The notes under the pieces are model-generated. The model did no database searches. It worked only from the letters and a program-made list of their open reading frames with translations, and was not told the origin of the DNA. A stretch of DNA of 64,000 nt, taken from the NCBI GenBank assembly GCA_030149525.1, contig JASBRJ010000288.1, positions 1 to 64,000 of the forward strand, in the 5' to 3' direction. This document shows positions 54,355-62,774 of this stretch, in pieces. Within the stretch, counting starts at the first letter, position 1. Each line of letters begins with the position of its first letter. The DNA comes from a bacterium. GTDB lineage: Bacteria > Vulcanimicrobiota > Xenobia > Xenobiales > JADMJV01. The position numbers and the translations under genes are program-made.

Positions 54355-55248
54355 TTAAGCTAACGGAACGTAGATATCGGTAACAAGCTCCGCTTCCGGA
54401 ACTTCCGGGAAAAAGTTTCGGTAGCGGAAAAAGCATGGGTAGTCTCGCAGAGATTCTCCGTTCTCAGGAATCCAATCGCGGTAGATATGGTAGATGGTGT
54501 CTTCCATTCGATCCCGTGATCCGTTGTAGACAACCTTGGCGCAACGGCCGCCGGGTATGGTTTTGGTAATCACACCCTGGGGGTTCTCCGGAACCTCGGC
54601 ATCCACCACGCCACACACATCGAATCGGTATTCTCCCGGCTCACAAAGCTTGGGGTCGCCGTACGACACACCGAAGGTGTCTTTGGTTCGAACCGGTGAG
54701 AGTCCCGAGGCCTTTCTCCATTCGATGAATTGGCCCACCGAATCGTTGATGCGGGCGGGGTCTCCCTGGTGCTCCTTAACGGCCACCATGGTCTCGGGGA
54801 AATCGATCACTTCAATATCAATATTCATAATGTCTCCTGGTACTTGGAATAGATAGTTCTTGTTCCAGTCCACCCATTCGGGATGCTTACGGAATTGGGA
54901 GGGCGACTTACCGAATTGCTTTTTGAACGCGCGCGCAAACGACTCGGGAAAATCAAAACCCGCTTCCAGAGCGATCTCAAGCACCGTCTGTTCTTGATGA
55001 AAGACCAGTCGATAGGAAGCCCTCTTCAACCTCATGAGTTGGATGAACTGGTGAAGACTCACGCCTGTGGAAGCTGAGAACTGGCGATGGAAGTGATACT
55101 TGGAGAGGTTCGCCACGCTGCTCAGACGTTCGAGAGAAAGCTCTTCATCGAGATGGCTCTCGATATAATCGCAAATTTCCGCCACGGGGTTCTGAGGTGC
55201 AGGGCTCTCCATAGGTGCCGTTCTTTGACTTCCGTTCAGGTGATTCAT
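54355..55248 (-). CDS. AraC-family regulator with GyrI-like effector domain
   Basis: 297 residues from the ATG at 55248. N-terminal AraC double HTH (LERLSSVANLSKYHFHRQFS, LEIALEAGFDFPESFARAFK) followed by a GyrI-like small-molecule-binding domain (PETMVAVKEHQGDPARINDS, ending FFPEVPEAELVTDIYVPLA). This is the Rob/SbmC-linked class of drug or stress sensors. Two ATGs compete: 55263 and 55248; a perfect inverted repeat (55249-55270) lies just upstream of the second, suggesting self-control. Confidence 0.9.
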   Translation of the reverse strand: MNHLNGSQRTAPMESPAPQNPVAEICDYIESHLDEELSLERLSSVANLSKYHFHRQFSASTGVSLHQFIQLMRLKRASYRLVFHQEQTVLEIALEAGFDFPESFARAFKKQFGKSPSQFRKHPEWVDWNKNYLFQVPGDIMNIDIEVIDFPETMVAVKEHQGDPARINDSVGQFIEWRKASGLSPVRTKDTFGVSYGDPKLCEPGEYRFDVCGVVDAEVPENPQGVITKTIPGGRCAKVVYNGSRDRMEDTIYHIYRDWIPENGESLRDYPCFFRYRNFFPEVPEAELVTDIYVPLA

Positions 55249-55270
55249 CTTCACAAGACACATTGTGAAG
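55249..55270. promoter_or_regulatory. Inverted repeat, possible operator
   Basis: CTTCACAA and TTGTGAAG are exact 8-bp arms with a 6-nt centre. The repeat abuts the start of the AraC-GyrI gene and could be its autoregulatory site, or could be chance. Confidence 0.45.
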
Positions 55271-55396
55271 CATGGGTGAGGGAGGCGTCCTAACCGATCT
55301 TGCTCAAGTCGGTTGAAGATTTTTTGGGGAGGCTGTCGAAATTCGCCGATCTCGTTCTTCTAGTAGGTAGTTAAACCCCGATGAAAGGAATCATAC

Positions 55397-55816
55397 ATGC
55401 AGATTCATCCTTATCTTTGCTTCGAAGGCTGTGCCGAGGAGGCTATCAAATTCTATCAAGAGGCTCTGGGAGCCGAGGTTGTCAGCCTCATGAGAGGCTC
55501 CGACACCCCGGGAGGCCAAACCTGCGAAGGGCAGATGCCTCCCGACGCGGTTATGCACGCCTGTCTCAAGTTTGGGGAGAGCGAAGTCTTCTTCAGCGAC
55601 GGAATGTGTCAGGGCAAAGCAGAGTTCAAAGGCTTCAACCTCACCCTATCTCTTGCCACCGACGACCTCGTGCGCGAGAAATTCCAGGCCCTGGCTAAAG
55701 AGGGACAGGTGTTCCTGGACATTCACCAGACTTTCTTCGCCTCAAGCTTCGGAATGGTCACCGACAAATTTGGCGTGACCTGGTCGGTGTTGGCACCGGT
55801 TCCCGTGCCCGCTTAA
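55397..55816 (+). CDS. VOC-family (PhnB/glyoxalase-like) protein
   Basis: 139 residues. Two-fold beta-alpha-beta-beta-beta pattern of the vicinal oxygen chelate fold, PhnB-like group: IHPYLCFEGCAEEAIKFYQE start, GSDTPGGQTCEGQMPPD loop, and FGMVTDKFGVTWSVL end with a metal-side residue. These include 3-demethylubiquinone methyltransferase-like and antibiotic-resistance-like proteins, so the role cannot be fixed. Divergent from the AraC-GyrI gene, so that regulator may act on it. Confidence 0.85.
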   Translation: MQIHPYLCFEGCAEEAIKFYQEALGAEVVSLMRGSDTPGGQTCEGQMPPDAVMHACLKFGESEVFFSDGMCQGKAEFKGFNLTLSLATDDLVREKFQALAKEGQVFLDIHQTFFASSFGMVTDKFGVTWSVLAPVPVPA

Positions 55817-55822
55817 AAACGA

Positions 55823-55858
55823 AAAGCTTCCCGGGCCGTTGTGGCTGTGGGAAGCTTT
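55823..55858. terminator. Bidirectional terminator
   Basis: AAAGCTTCCC at 55823-55832 and GGGAAGCTTT at 55849-55858 form a 10-bp stem between the VOC gene (+) and a convergent small gene (-). The flanks are A- and T-rich on both sides. Confidence 0.8.
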
Positions 55859-55903
55859 CTGAAAGCGGCAGCATCACGGTGCTGTCGTTTTTTGTATCAG
55901 GGT

Positions 55904-56287
55904 TTAGATCTTAAAGTGGATGGTCTTCGCTTTAATAGACCCGCCCCAGTCACGACCGCCTTTAACTCTCATGATCTGACCCTTGTTGGCGTCGGCCACA
56001 TTCAGGACCTGAGTCGGCGACAGTACCACATCACGATAGGCGCGGGCGCTGGGGATGTACTTTCGATAGGACCCTTTCGTGTCCAGGTCGAGATAGACCC
56101 AGTTTTGTCGAACATTCGGCTTCGCGTCAGGCTTAGCAATCCCGATTCGCTTCTCCGCGTGGTCGACTTCCACAATGCGAAAAGGCTCGTCCACAAGCAC
56201 AAGTTGAGCCGCACTGGGCAGACAGGTGCTAGCCACCAACATCAAAGTCAGCAGCCCGTAAAGCCAGTTTCTTGAAAAAAGGTTCAT
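55904..56287 (-). CDS. Small exported protein of unknown function
   Basis: 127 residues from the ATG at 56287; signal peptide MNLFSRNWLYGLLTLMLVAS with cut near SAAQ. The mature part is strand-rich (QLVLVDEPFRIVEVDHAEKR) with no motif I know. It lies between the VOC terminator and the second repeat array. Confidence 0.62.
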   Translation of the reverse strand: MNLFSRNWLYGLLTLMLVASTCLPSAAQLVLVDEPFRIVEVDHAEKRIGIAKPDAKPNVRQNWVYLDLDTKGSYRKYIPSARAYRDVVLSPTQVLNVADANKGQIMRVKGGRDWGGSIKAKTIHFKI

Positions 56288-56404
56288 TGAGTTCTCCAAA
56301 ATTATTGTGCATCTATGATGTCCCATCGGGTGATTGAGGCAAACCTACCCTGGCGTCTTGGGGGAGTATACTTTTGGTTCGGGGTGGGGTGGTGGGATTC
56401 GCCT

Positions 56405-57125
56405 GAGGTCGATTGATACTTCGTAGCGCCTTACGGCTTGCGGGCCTGGCGGATCAATTGATCGACTGTGGGCTGATCAATTTCCCTCGTGGTCGATTGA
56501 TACTTCGTAGCGCCTTACGGCTTGCGACCGGGGCGGATCAATTGATCGACCGTGGGGCGATCAATTTCCCTCGTAGCCGATTGATCGACCGTGGGGCGAT
56601 CAATTTCCCTCGTGGTCGATTGATCGACTCGGGGCGGATCAATTTCTCTCGTAGCCGTTTGATCGACCCGGGGCGGATCAATTGATCGACCGGGGGCTGA
56701 TCAATTTCCTCTGTGACCGTTTGATCGACTCGGGACGGATCAATTGATCGACCGTAGGCTGATCAATTTCCTCTGTGGTCGATTGATACTTCGTAGCGCC
56801 TTACGGCTTGCGACCCGGGGCGGATCAATTGATCGACTGTGGGCTGATCAATTTCGCTCGTGGCCGATTGATCGACCCGGGGCGGATCAATTGATCGACT
56901 GTGGGCCGATCAATTTCCTCTGTGGCCGCTTGATCGACTCGGGTCGGATCAATTGATCAACTGTGGGCTGATCAATTTCCTCTGTGGCCGATTGATCGAC
57001 CCGGAGCGGATCAATTGATCGGCTGTGGGGCGATCAATTTCCCTCGTGGTCGATTGATACTTCGTAGCGCCTTACGGCTTGCGACTCGGGGCGGATCAAT
57101 TGATCGACCGTGGACTGATCAATTT
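56405..57125. repeat. Modular tandem repeat array 2
   Basis: Noncoding array of the same architecture as the one at 7850-8525. The anchor GATCAATTGATC occurs at 56453, 56536, 56676, 56738, 56823, 56885, 56947, 57009 and 57094, giving spacings 83, 140, 62, 85, 62, 62, 62 and 85. The 24-nt module (ACTTCGTAGCGCC followed by TTACGGCTTGCG) sits in the long units at about 56419, 56501, 56787 and 57058. The open frames across it repeat the unit and are not genes. Confidence 0.9.
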
Positions 57126-57152
57126 CCCAACGAGAAAGCACGTGTCAGGCGT

Positions 57153-57695
57153 CTAGGAAAACAGAGTCTTCTGAGAGTCCAGCACCTGATTGCCGAGGTA
57201 CTGACCATCGGAGCCATAAACGGCGAATTTGGAGCCCTCATCGGTGCGCTCTTTGAAAATCTGTACGTCCGGTGCGGACTTGTCGTAGGTCAGCCAGTCG
57301 CCGGCCGTCATGAGAGCTGAACCGACATAGTGGAGCATGGGTACTCCCATTGCGAGAGCGAAACCTTTCCACTTGATCCACTCGCCAACTCCGGCAGCTT
57401 TCGTTGTCGGCTTGCTGGTACGCATGGCGTATTCTGCGTGCTCGATGCCCTGCTCCGTTCGGTCTGCTAAGCTGACATCGTATCGCTTGAGGCCATCCGC
57501 CGTACGAGTAAAGCTTCCGGAAAGTTGGTCGCCTTCAGAATTCGATTTCCAGAAAAAATCGGTGACCATGTCACCTCTGGTGGAAGATTGGGGTTCTTGA
57601 CTGTTGGCCCATTCGTTATTCTGAGTTTGGAGAGCTGTTTTGAAGCGCTCTGCCTGTTCGCGAATTGTGGGACCTGGTTTACCGGCGACGATCAT
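57153..57695 (-). CDS. Orphan protein with non-Sec leader and one hydrophobic segment
   Basis: 180 residues from the ATG at 57695 (MIVAGKPGPTIREQAERFKT). No signal peptide; a middle hydrophobic segment (WKGFALAMGVPMLHYVGSAL) around residues 108-127. The rest is polar helix-rich and ends in strands (KFAVYGSDGQYLGNQVL). No family recognised. It follows the second repeat array and shares the leader style of the orphans in this region. Confidence 0.58.
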   Translation of the reverse strand: MIVAGKPGPTIREQAERFKTALQTQNNEWANSQEPQSSTRGDMVTDFFWKSNSEGDQLSGSFTRTADGLKRYDVSLADRTEQGIEHAEYAMRTSKPTTKAAGVGEWIKWKGFALAMGVPMLHYVGSALMTAGDWLTYDKSAPDVQIFKERTDEGSKFAVYGSDGQYLGNQVLDSQKTLFS

Positions 57696-57766
57696 AGTGA
57701 GTGCTCCTGCAAAGTGATACTTTGAGAATACTGCATTCACGTTAAAGAAACGTTAAGCTCCGCGAG

Positions 57767-59527
57767 TCAAGCCAACTTCCCAGTAAACCCCGACTTAGGC
57801 CGAGGCGCGCCACAAGCCAGACAAACATCCGCGCCACCCTCGGCCACGCTGTCGCAATAGGGGCAACGCCACTCTTTGAGGTGAGACTTGAGGAGCCGTT
57901 TGGGGGAGCGTTTGGCTTTGAGGACTCGGCGGAGGACCCCGTGTTCGAGCCAGAAGCCATGGCACTTTTTGCACATTTCCACCGGCACCTCAAGATAAGG
58001 AACGCCCACCAGTTTCTCGGCGTTGTGGTCGCACGCCGGGCAAACTCCGTCGCCGGGGAGATGCTGGATCGGATGCTCTTGAGTGGGATAGCGGTTGAGC
58101 AGATTATGAGGCAACCGAGGCATCTTGGCTAACTGATCGATCTCTTTGTCGTCCAGCCAGAATCCACCGCAATTTCGGCACTCCTCAACCTCTACCTCGC
58201 CCACCATGAGATTGGTCATATCCAGGTCGCAACGCGGGCATCGACGCTTGGTGGAGCCCAGCACTTTGGCCTGAGGAATCGATCTCGTGACCTGCTTAAA
58301 ACGTTCAAAAATGCCGGAACTGGAGGGCAAGTTGGGAGTAATTCTTGTTTGCGATCTTCGAGAGGAGGCGATGCTCGAATTGTCGGTTTCGCCGCAACAG
58401 ATACCCTCAATGCAGAGACAATCCATGAAGTCGTCGAGAATGCATGTTCTTGTGCGAGTGGACCCGCCGCCATCACCAAGACAGCAACAACAGCAAGACG
58501 AGATATCGCAGCAATTGAACTCGCAACACTGGTCGTGGTCGGTGCCACAGGGGTCGCAGTTGCAAAGATTGCAGTCGCAGCAACCGCAGTCGCAGCAGTC
58601 CACCTCGCAATCACAGCAGTCTTGCTTGTGAACCAAAAAGCCTGCCTTGGCAAGCCTTCTGCGAGGAGAACGAGGCTTGCAGCACTCAGAACGGGGATAC
58701 TTGGAACTGACCTTTTTCCGTAGACTCAAGGACAGCTTGTGACAAAGACTCCCCTCGGGACCAAGGGCCAGGCTGCACAACACGTCATCGATCTCATCAA
58801 GCCGTTCGTAAAGAAACGTCTCCACCTCTTTTTCCCCCAAGGGCGCGGCCGCCAGAATGGCGTTGAAGCAGCCTTTTTTTCTGTCGACCTCGAGATCGCA
58901 AAGAGCGTCCCACAGATAGAGAAAACCGCCTAAAGACGAACCGAAAGAACGCAAACTGTCCGTCAGCGGCTCCTTTCCAAGCAGGGGTGCGATGGCCACA
59001 AAAATCTCGCCTAGAGTGTAGGAGGTGGGAGCAGCTAAACTCTCAAGTGTTGGAGCAGACGCTTTCTCAGCCCTCGACTGAGCTTGAGGCAAACCGGTCA
59101 CAGCCTCAATCGCAAAGCCCTGCTCTTCTAAAAAAGCCTGAGCCTTGTCAAACTTCTTACTGTAAAGAGCCCTGGCCACCCCGGCCTTGAAAGACTCACC
59201 ATCGATCTCATCATCTTTAACTTTCGATTGAATAAGGAGCAGATTGAGAGCCGACATGGTCTGAGCCGTGCGAGGAGGGAGAGGTCTCACCTTCACCTTC
59301 CGAAACGGCACAGCGGTACAGGGAAGCGACTCAGGCTCCTCTCTTTGACCGCTGTCGAGTGCGCTGCAAAGGAGAAGCCAGAAGGTCATGTCGTAGTTGG
59401 TGAGGAGTGAGGAGACTCGCCCTCCGAAATCTGTCATTGCATGACAGACAGCGCAGAAGTGACTGCGATAGATTAGCCTCTCTTCATCACTGAGAGAGCA
59501 ATTCTGTAATTTGAGAAACCCGAACAT
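57767..59527 (-). CDS. DUF5685-like protein with cysteine-rich core and three zinc ribbons
   Basis: 586 residues. The N-terminal ~270 residues resemble DUF5685 (RSHFCAVCHAMTDFGG, LTNYDMTFWLLL, CFNAILAAA). A remarkable core near residues 310-360 holds 21 Cys in about 50 residues (for example DCCDCGCCDCNLCNCDPC and a run of five Cys), followed by five more (CLCIEGICC). After a Ser-rich linker there are two TFIIB zinc ribbons ending WLDD/WLEH (CRNCGGFWLDDKE, CKKCHGFWLEHG) and a C-terminal CPYCDS...CLACGAPRP ribbon. The core is metallothionein-like in composition. It may chelate metal or Fe-S clusters; function unknown. Confidence 0.85.
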   Translation of the reverse strand: MFGFLKLQNCSLSDEERLIYRSHFCAVCHAMTDFGGRVSSLLTNYDMTFWLLLCSALDSGQREEPESLPCTAVPFRKVKVRPLPPRTAQTMSALNLLLIQSKVKDDEIDGESFKAGVARALYSKKFDKAQAFLEEQGFAIEAVTGLPQAQSRAEKASAPTLESLAAPTSYTLGEIFVAIAPLLGKEPLTDSLRSFGSSLGGFLYLWDALCDLEVDRKKGCFNAILAAAPLGEKEVETFLYERLDEIDDVLCSLALGPEGSLCHKLSLSLRKKVSSKYPRSECCKPRSPRRRLAKAGFLVHKQDCCDCEVDCCDCGCCDCNLCNCDPCGTDHDQCCEFNCCDISSCCCCCLGDGGGSTRTRTCILDDFMDCLCIEGICCGETDNSSIASSRRSQTRITPNLPSSSGIFERFKQVTRSIPQAKVLGSTKRRCPRCDLDMTNLMVGEVEVEECRNCGGFWLDDKEIDQLAKMPRLPHNLLNRYPTQEHPIQHLPGDGVCPACDHNAEKLVGVPYLEVPVEMCKKCHGFWLEHGVLRRVLKAKRSPKRLLKSHLKEWRCPYCDSVAEGGADVCLACGAPRPKSGFTGKLA

Positions 59528-59637
59528 CCCTTCAAGTTACCTTAGCCGTGAAGAGCGCCATCCCTATCAATCCCTTAGTCCTGAATTCCAAGATTTTTAA
59601 GAGTCGCTCTCTACTATCAGTGGAAGGAGACCACACT

Positions 59638-59907
59638 ATGCCAATCACCGACTCACGCTTCACTATTCAGAGCAGCACTTTTAAGAGACCTCAAAAGAGC
59701 CCGACTCTCGAACAATCCAAGCCAAACTCAGAACATTGCCCCAGCGACACCTTCACTTTCTCCGGCGGACGTAACGCCGACTGGAAAATCGCCGGAATAA
59801 CCACCATGCTTGCCGCCGTCCCTCTGGGAATTGCTTCCAAGAACCTGGCCGCAGGCGCCATGGTAGGGTTGGTTGGCGTCGGCTTGATGTTTGGCCCTGA
59901 CAACTAG
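59638..59907 (+). CDS. Small glycine-zipper protein with non-Sec leader
   Basis: 89 residues from the ATG at 59638 with a GGAG RBS. MPITDSRFTIQSSTFKRPQK is a polar leader; the C-terminal half is one Gly/Ala-rich hydrophobic hairpin (GITTMLAAVPLGIASKNLAA then MVGLVGVGLMFG). No other motif. It lies 49 nt before the metallopeptidase gene on the same strand and is probably cotranscribed. Similar in pattern to the proteins at 16385 and 17113. Confidence 0.6.
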   Translation: MPITDSRFTIQSSTFKRPQKSPTLEQSKPNSEHCPSDTFTFSGGRNADWKIAGITTMLAAVPLGIASKNLAAGAMVGLVGVGLMFGPDN

Positions 59908-59956
59908 AAGCCTGTTATTCAGAGTCCTTTGAGGCCCCTAACCCAAAAATAGAAGA

Positions 59957-61234
59957 ATGAGAATAGGCCACTCATCACCAGCCTTTAGCCTCCAATCGAG
60001 GCCCACAATAGGCTCCGACAGCGATCTCCAGAGTGAGAAAGTCGAAGCTATCGACTCCATGCTCAAAGACGGGCGAACCCCCGATCTTCGAGGCGTCACC
60101 CTTCAGCAACAGGAGATTCTGGAAGCCAACCTCTCCCGAGTGGACAGAGGAGTCCTGCAGTGGGCCAAACAGCAGGGCGTTCGAATACAGGTGCTCCAGG
60201 AGGGTGAGGAACTGGAAGCCACCCGGGCTCTGAGAGACCTCACAGGTCGTTTTGAAGAGCGCCTGAAGCCCGATACGGTAGCGCAAATCCATCAGCATCT
60301 TTCACCGATTACGACCAGAATTCGAGAGGCCGCCGACCCGAAAACATCTGCCTCCCTGAGAAAACAGAAGCGCTCTGAATTGGCCGAGTTGCTCACCCTC
60401 AACCCGTGTGGAGCCGCAGTCTTCACTCCCCAATTTGCTCCGCTTCTCGCTCCCGGTCTTTCCAAACTCAAGGCCGACCCAACCGAGACGCCTACCCTCA
60501 AGGGTTTGGCTCTCCATCACGGCGCCGACACTCCAGAAGAGCAAGAGAAGTTCTATCGATGGATGGAAACCCTCAACGGGGAGCGACTCACAGAAGCCAG
60601 AGAAGCGGCTGTCCGAGAGCGCAGCAAACTCCTTGAAGGCCGCCCCGAGGCCCAGAAACGCTGGCTAAAGCAAGCCGAAGAACAGCCTGAAACCGTGCCA
60701 ATCGACACCACTGTCTATACTATCGTCGTGCCCGACGCCCACTATCTCCCCTCAACCCTAGGCGGAAACGATCTCCTCCTGGATCGTAGCGATCTTCGCT
60801 CCGTGGAGGGATGGCGCAACGGCGACTTTCGCGGCCAGTGGTTCTTTCTGGAAGGGAAAACGAATCTTCTGGTCCGGGATTCCGCTGTGAGCCTCGACAC
60901 CCCCATCCACGAACTGGGCCATGTGGTGGATATGACACTGGAGAAGGTGGAGCCGGAATTTTATCAGACGCTCAAGGAACCTATCGAAAGAGCTTACAGC
61001 CTGGCCCGAAGTCAGGGCCACGCCATAAGCGAGTATTCCAAAGCCAACCCGCGAGAATACATCGCCGAAGGCTTTGCCGCCTACTATACTGAGCCGCAGA
61101 GGCTTCGTGAAACGGATCCGGCCCTCCATGAAATCATCCAGCGGATGGTCGATTTCTGCAACCAAAAAACAGGCCTGGATCGAGCCACCAATCAGAAACT
61201 TCAAAGAATGTGGCGAGACGCCCAGGCCGTCTAA
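59957..61234 (+). CDS. ATLF-like zinc metallopeptidase with non-Sec leader
   Basis: 425 residues. The C-terminal part has HELGHVVD with H318, E319 and H322, then EYSKANPREYIAEGFAAYYT with E371, the pattern of the lethal-factor-like (ATLF, M34-type) gluzincin domain. The N-terminal ~250 residues are helical with no clear domain. The N-terminus MRIGHSSPAFSLQSRPTIGS is polar and Ser-rich; there is no signal peptide. The residues needed for zinc binding and catalysis are present and the frame is whole. The natural substrate is unknown, and the family also includes non-toxin peptidases. The upstream small glycine-zipper gene may be its partner. Confidence 0.75.
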   Translation: MRIGHSSPAFSLQSRPTIGSDSDLQSEKVEAIDSMLKDGRTPDLRGVTLQQQEILEANLSRVDRGVLQWAKQQGVRIQVLQEGEELEATRALRDLTGRFEERLKPDTVAQIHQHLSPITTRIREAADPKTSASLRKQKRSELAELLTLNPCGAAVFTPQFAPLLAPGLSKLKADPTETPTLKGLALHHGADTPEEQEKFYRWMETLNGERLTEAREAAVRERSKLLEGRPEAQKRWLKQAEEQPETVPIDTTVYTIVVPDAHYLPSTLGGNDLLLDRSDLRSVEGWRNGDFRGQWFFLEGKTNLLVRDSAVSLDTPIHELGHVVDMTLEKVEPEFYQTLKEPIERAYSLARSQGHAISEYSKANPREYIAEGFAAYYTEPQRLRETDPALHEIIQRMVDFCNQKTGLDRATNQKLQRMWRDAQAV

Positions 61235-61297
61235 AAAAAATGGGCCGCGACTTCGGTTCAAAAACCGCGCCGCGACCCACCTCGAAAGCTCTACCGA

Positions 61298-61780
61298 CTA
61301 GGACAAAAGCCAATCCGTCGAGGCCGGTCCGATCAGACTCTCCCCGGGATTATTGCGATCCAGAATAAGCACCTGAGACCTCATATCGTTGCCGGGTCGA
61401 ACGGTCGCTTCATAAACGACCACCTTGGACTCTTCAAAGCGGTGAGCCTTGATCTTCTCAATATCGCCGTGGGTTTCAATGCTAAAACGAGTGCCGTTGC
61501 TTGTATCGCCCTCAAACTCGGCTTCCAGATTTCCCACTTTGACTTTCCCGTCGGCCGGGTCGGTGTCGGGACCGGCTGAAAATATGTGGATGGAGACGTC
61601 TCCATCGCTATTGTCGCGCGCCTTCAATTCATTGAGGCTCTCATCGAAAAAATCAAGATTTTGTTGCCCTTGCAAAGGGGTTAGATTGTTCGCCTTTTTC
61701 AGGTCGGGAGTCTCGCCCTGACGCACCCTAGCGGCGCCGTTGAGAGCGATCTGCATAGCCAATGCTGATGACTTTACCAT
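61298..61780 (-). CDS. Orphan protein with non-Sec leader
   Basis: 160 residues, MVKSSALAMQIALNGAARVR at the start. No signal, membrane helix or known motif. Beta-rich middle (GDVSIHIFSAGPDTDPADGK, VGNLEAEFEGDTSNGTRFSI) and a helical start. It lies convergent to the metallopeptidase gene across a 63-nt gap with a short hairpin and starts 12 nt after the end of the exporter gene on the same strand, so it is probably in one operon with that exporter. Confidence 0.55.
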   Translation of the reverse strand: MVKSSALAMQIALNGAARVRQGETPDLKKANNLTPLQGQQNLDFFDESLNELKARDNSDGDVSIHIFSAGPDTDPADGKVKVGNLEAEFEGDTSNGTRFSIETHGDIEKIKAHRFEESKVVVYEATVRPGNDMRSQVLILDRNNPGESLIGPASTDWLLS

Positions 61781-61792
61781 GTCGTATTCCTT

Positions 61793-62713
61793 TCAGACTG
61801 CGGTCCATCTTGACTTTACCCTGTCACCCTTAAAAATCTTTGATTGATCGGGAATCAGCATCAGCACCACACCCAACAATCCGAGAAGCGCTCCTGTGCC
61901 CACGCCGGGCGACAGACTCTCGCCCCCCACCACCACTCCTAGAAAGACCGCCACAATCGGGTTAATATAGGCGTGACTTGAGAGAGCCAACGAGGAGATC
62001 TCTCGAGCTAGCCAGGTGTAGGCGCTGAAAGCCACCAGCGAACCGAAGACGGTGAGATAGCCGAGGGCCAACCAGGCCTGAGACTCAAGCGCCGTGAGGC
62101 TCACTGTCTCGCCTCCCGCAAAACCCAGGATCACCAGCAAGACGCCCGCCGCCAGCATCTGCTGACCGGACTGAACAAGCCAGCCGTGAGCGCTACTTCG
62201 CCGGCGAGCGCGAAGCGAGCCGACAGCCCAGGCCAGCGCCGAGGCCAAACACGCCGCACAACCCAGAAGCACGCCTCCGTCGTTGAGACTCACAGACGCT
62301 CCCACCAACCAGAAGACCCCCCCTAAGCCGGTGAGTATCCCCAGCCAACGTAATCTGGTCAGCTTCTCCTGGCCGTCGAGTAAAGTGATCCAAACCGGAG
62401 AGGTGGCCACCAAGAGAGCCGCCAGGCTCGAAGAAATCCACTTTTCAGACCAGGCCACCAAACCGGGGCCACAGACCAGAAGTAGAAATCCAAGAAGAAC
62501 AGATTCACGCCATTCGGTCCAACTGCTCCGAGCCTCGCCGTTCCAAGCGGAAAGCCCGTAGAGAAGTCCACCGGCCAGCAAGAATCTGAGACCGATAAAA
62601 AGGAGCGGCGGAAAGCCACCCTCTAACCCCACCCGAATTCCTAGAAAGGTCGACCCCCACACAACATAGACTGTCAACAATGCAACAATGACTAGAATCT
62701 TTTTCTTCATCAC
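61793..62713 (-). CDS. EamA/DMT-family exporter
   Basis: 306 residues with ten membrane helices in two EamA repeats (VYVVWGSTFLGIRVGLE at the start; ALAWAVGSLRARRR opening the second). The Gly/Ser-rich helices and VWGSTF are typical of YedA/RhtA-like amino acid or drug exporters. It is divergent from a MocR regulator with a repeat-rich operator in between, so it is probably under that control. Substrate unknown. Confidence 0.88.
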   Translation of the reverse strand: MMKKKILVIVALLTVYVVWGSTFLGIRVGLEGGFPPLLFIGLRFLLAGGLLYGLSAWNGEARSSWTEWRESVLLGFLLLVCGPGLVAWSEKWISSSLAALLVATSPVWITLLDGQEKLTRLRWLGILTGLGGVFWLVGASVSLNDGGVLLGCAACLASALAWAVGSLRARRRSSAHGWLVQSGQQMLAAGVLLVILGFAGGETVSLTALESQAWLALGYLTVFGSLVAFSAYTWLAREISSLALSSHAYINPIVAVFLGVVVGGESLSPGVGTGALLGLLGVVLMLIPDQSKIFKGDRVKSRWTAV

Positions 62714-62774
62714 AAGTTACCTCCATCTCTCACAGTAGGGGGACGAAGCGGGGGGAAACAGACCCAGAACAGAG

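Noticed and set aside
56413-57320. Open frames across the second repeat array that translate as repetitive RSALRLATG-like proteins
   Set aside because: They follow the DNA unit, change frame with unit length and have no RBS or domain. The same is true of short frames over the first array.
59957-61234. Calling the metallopeptidase a toxin
   Set aside because: Only the zinc-binding pattern resembles the lethal-factor family. No receptor-binding or translocation partners are seen, and relatives can be ordinary peptidases.
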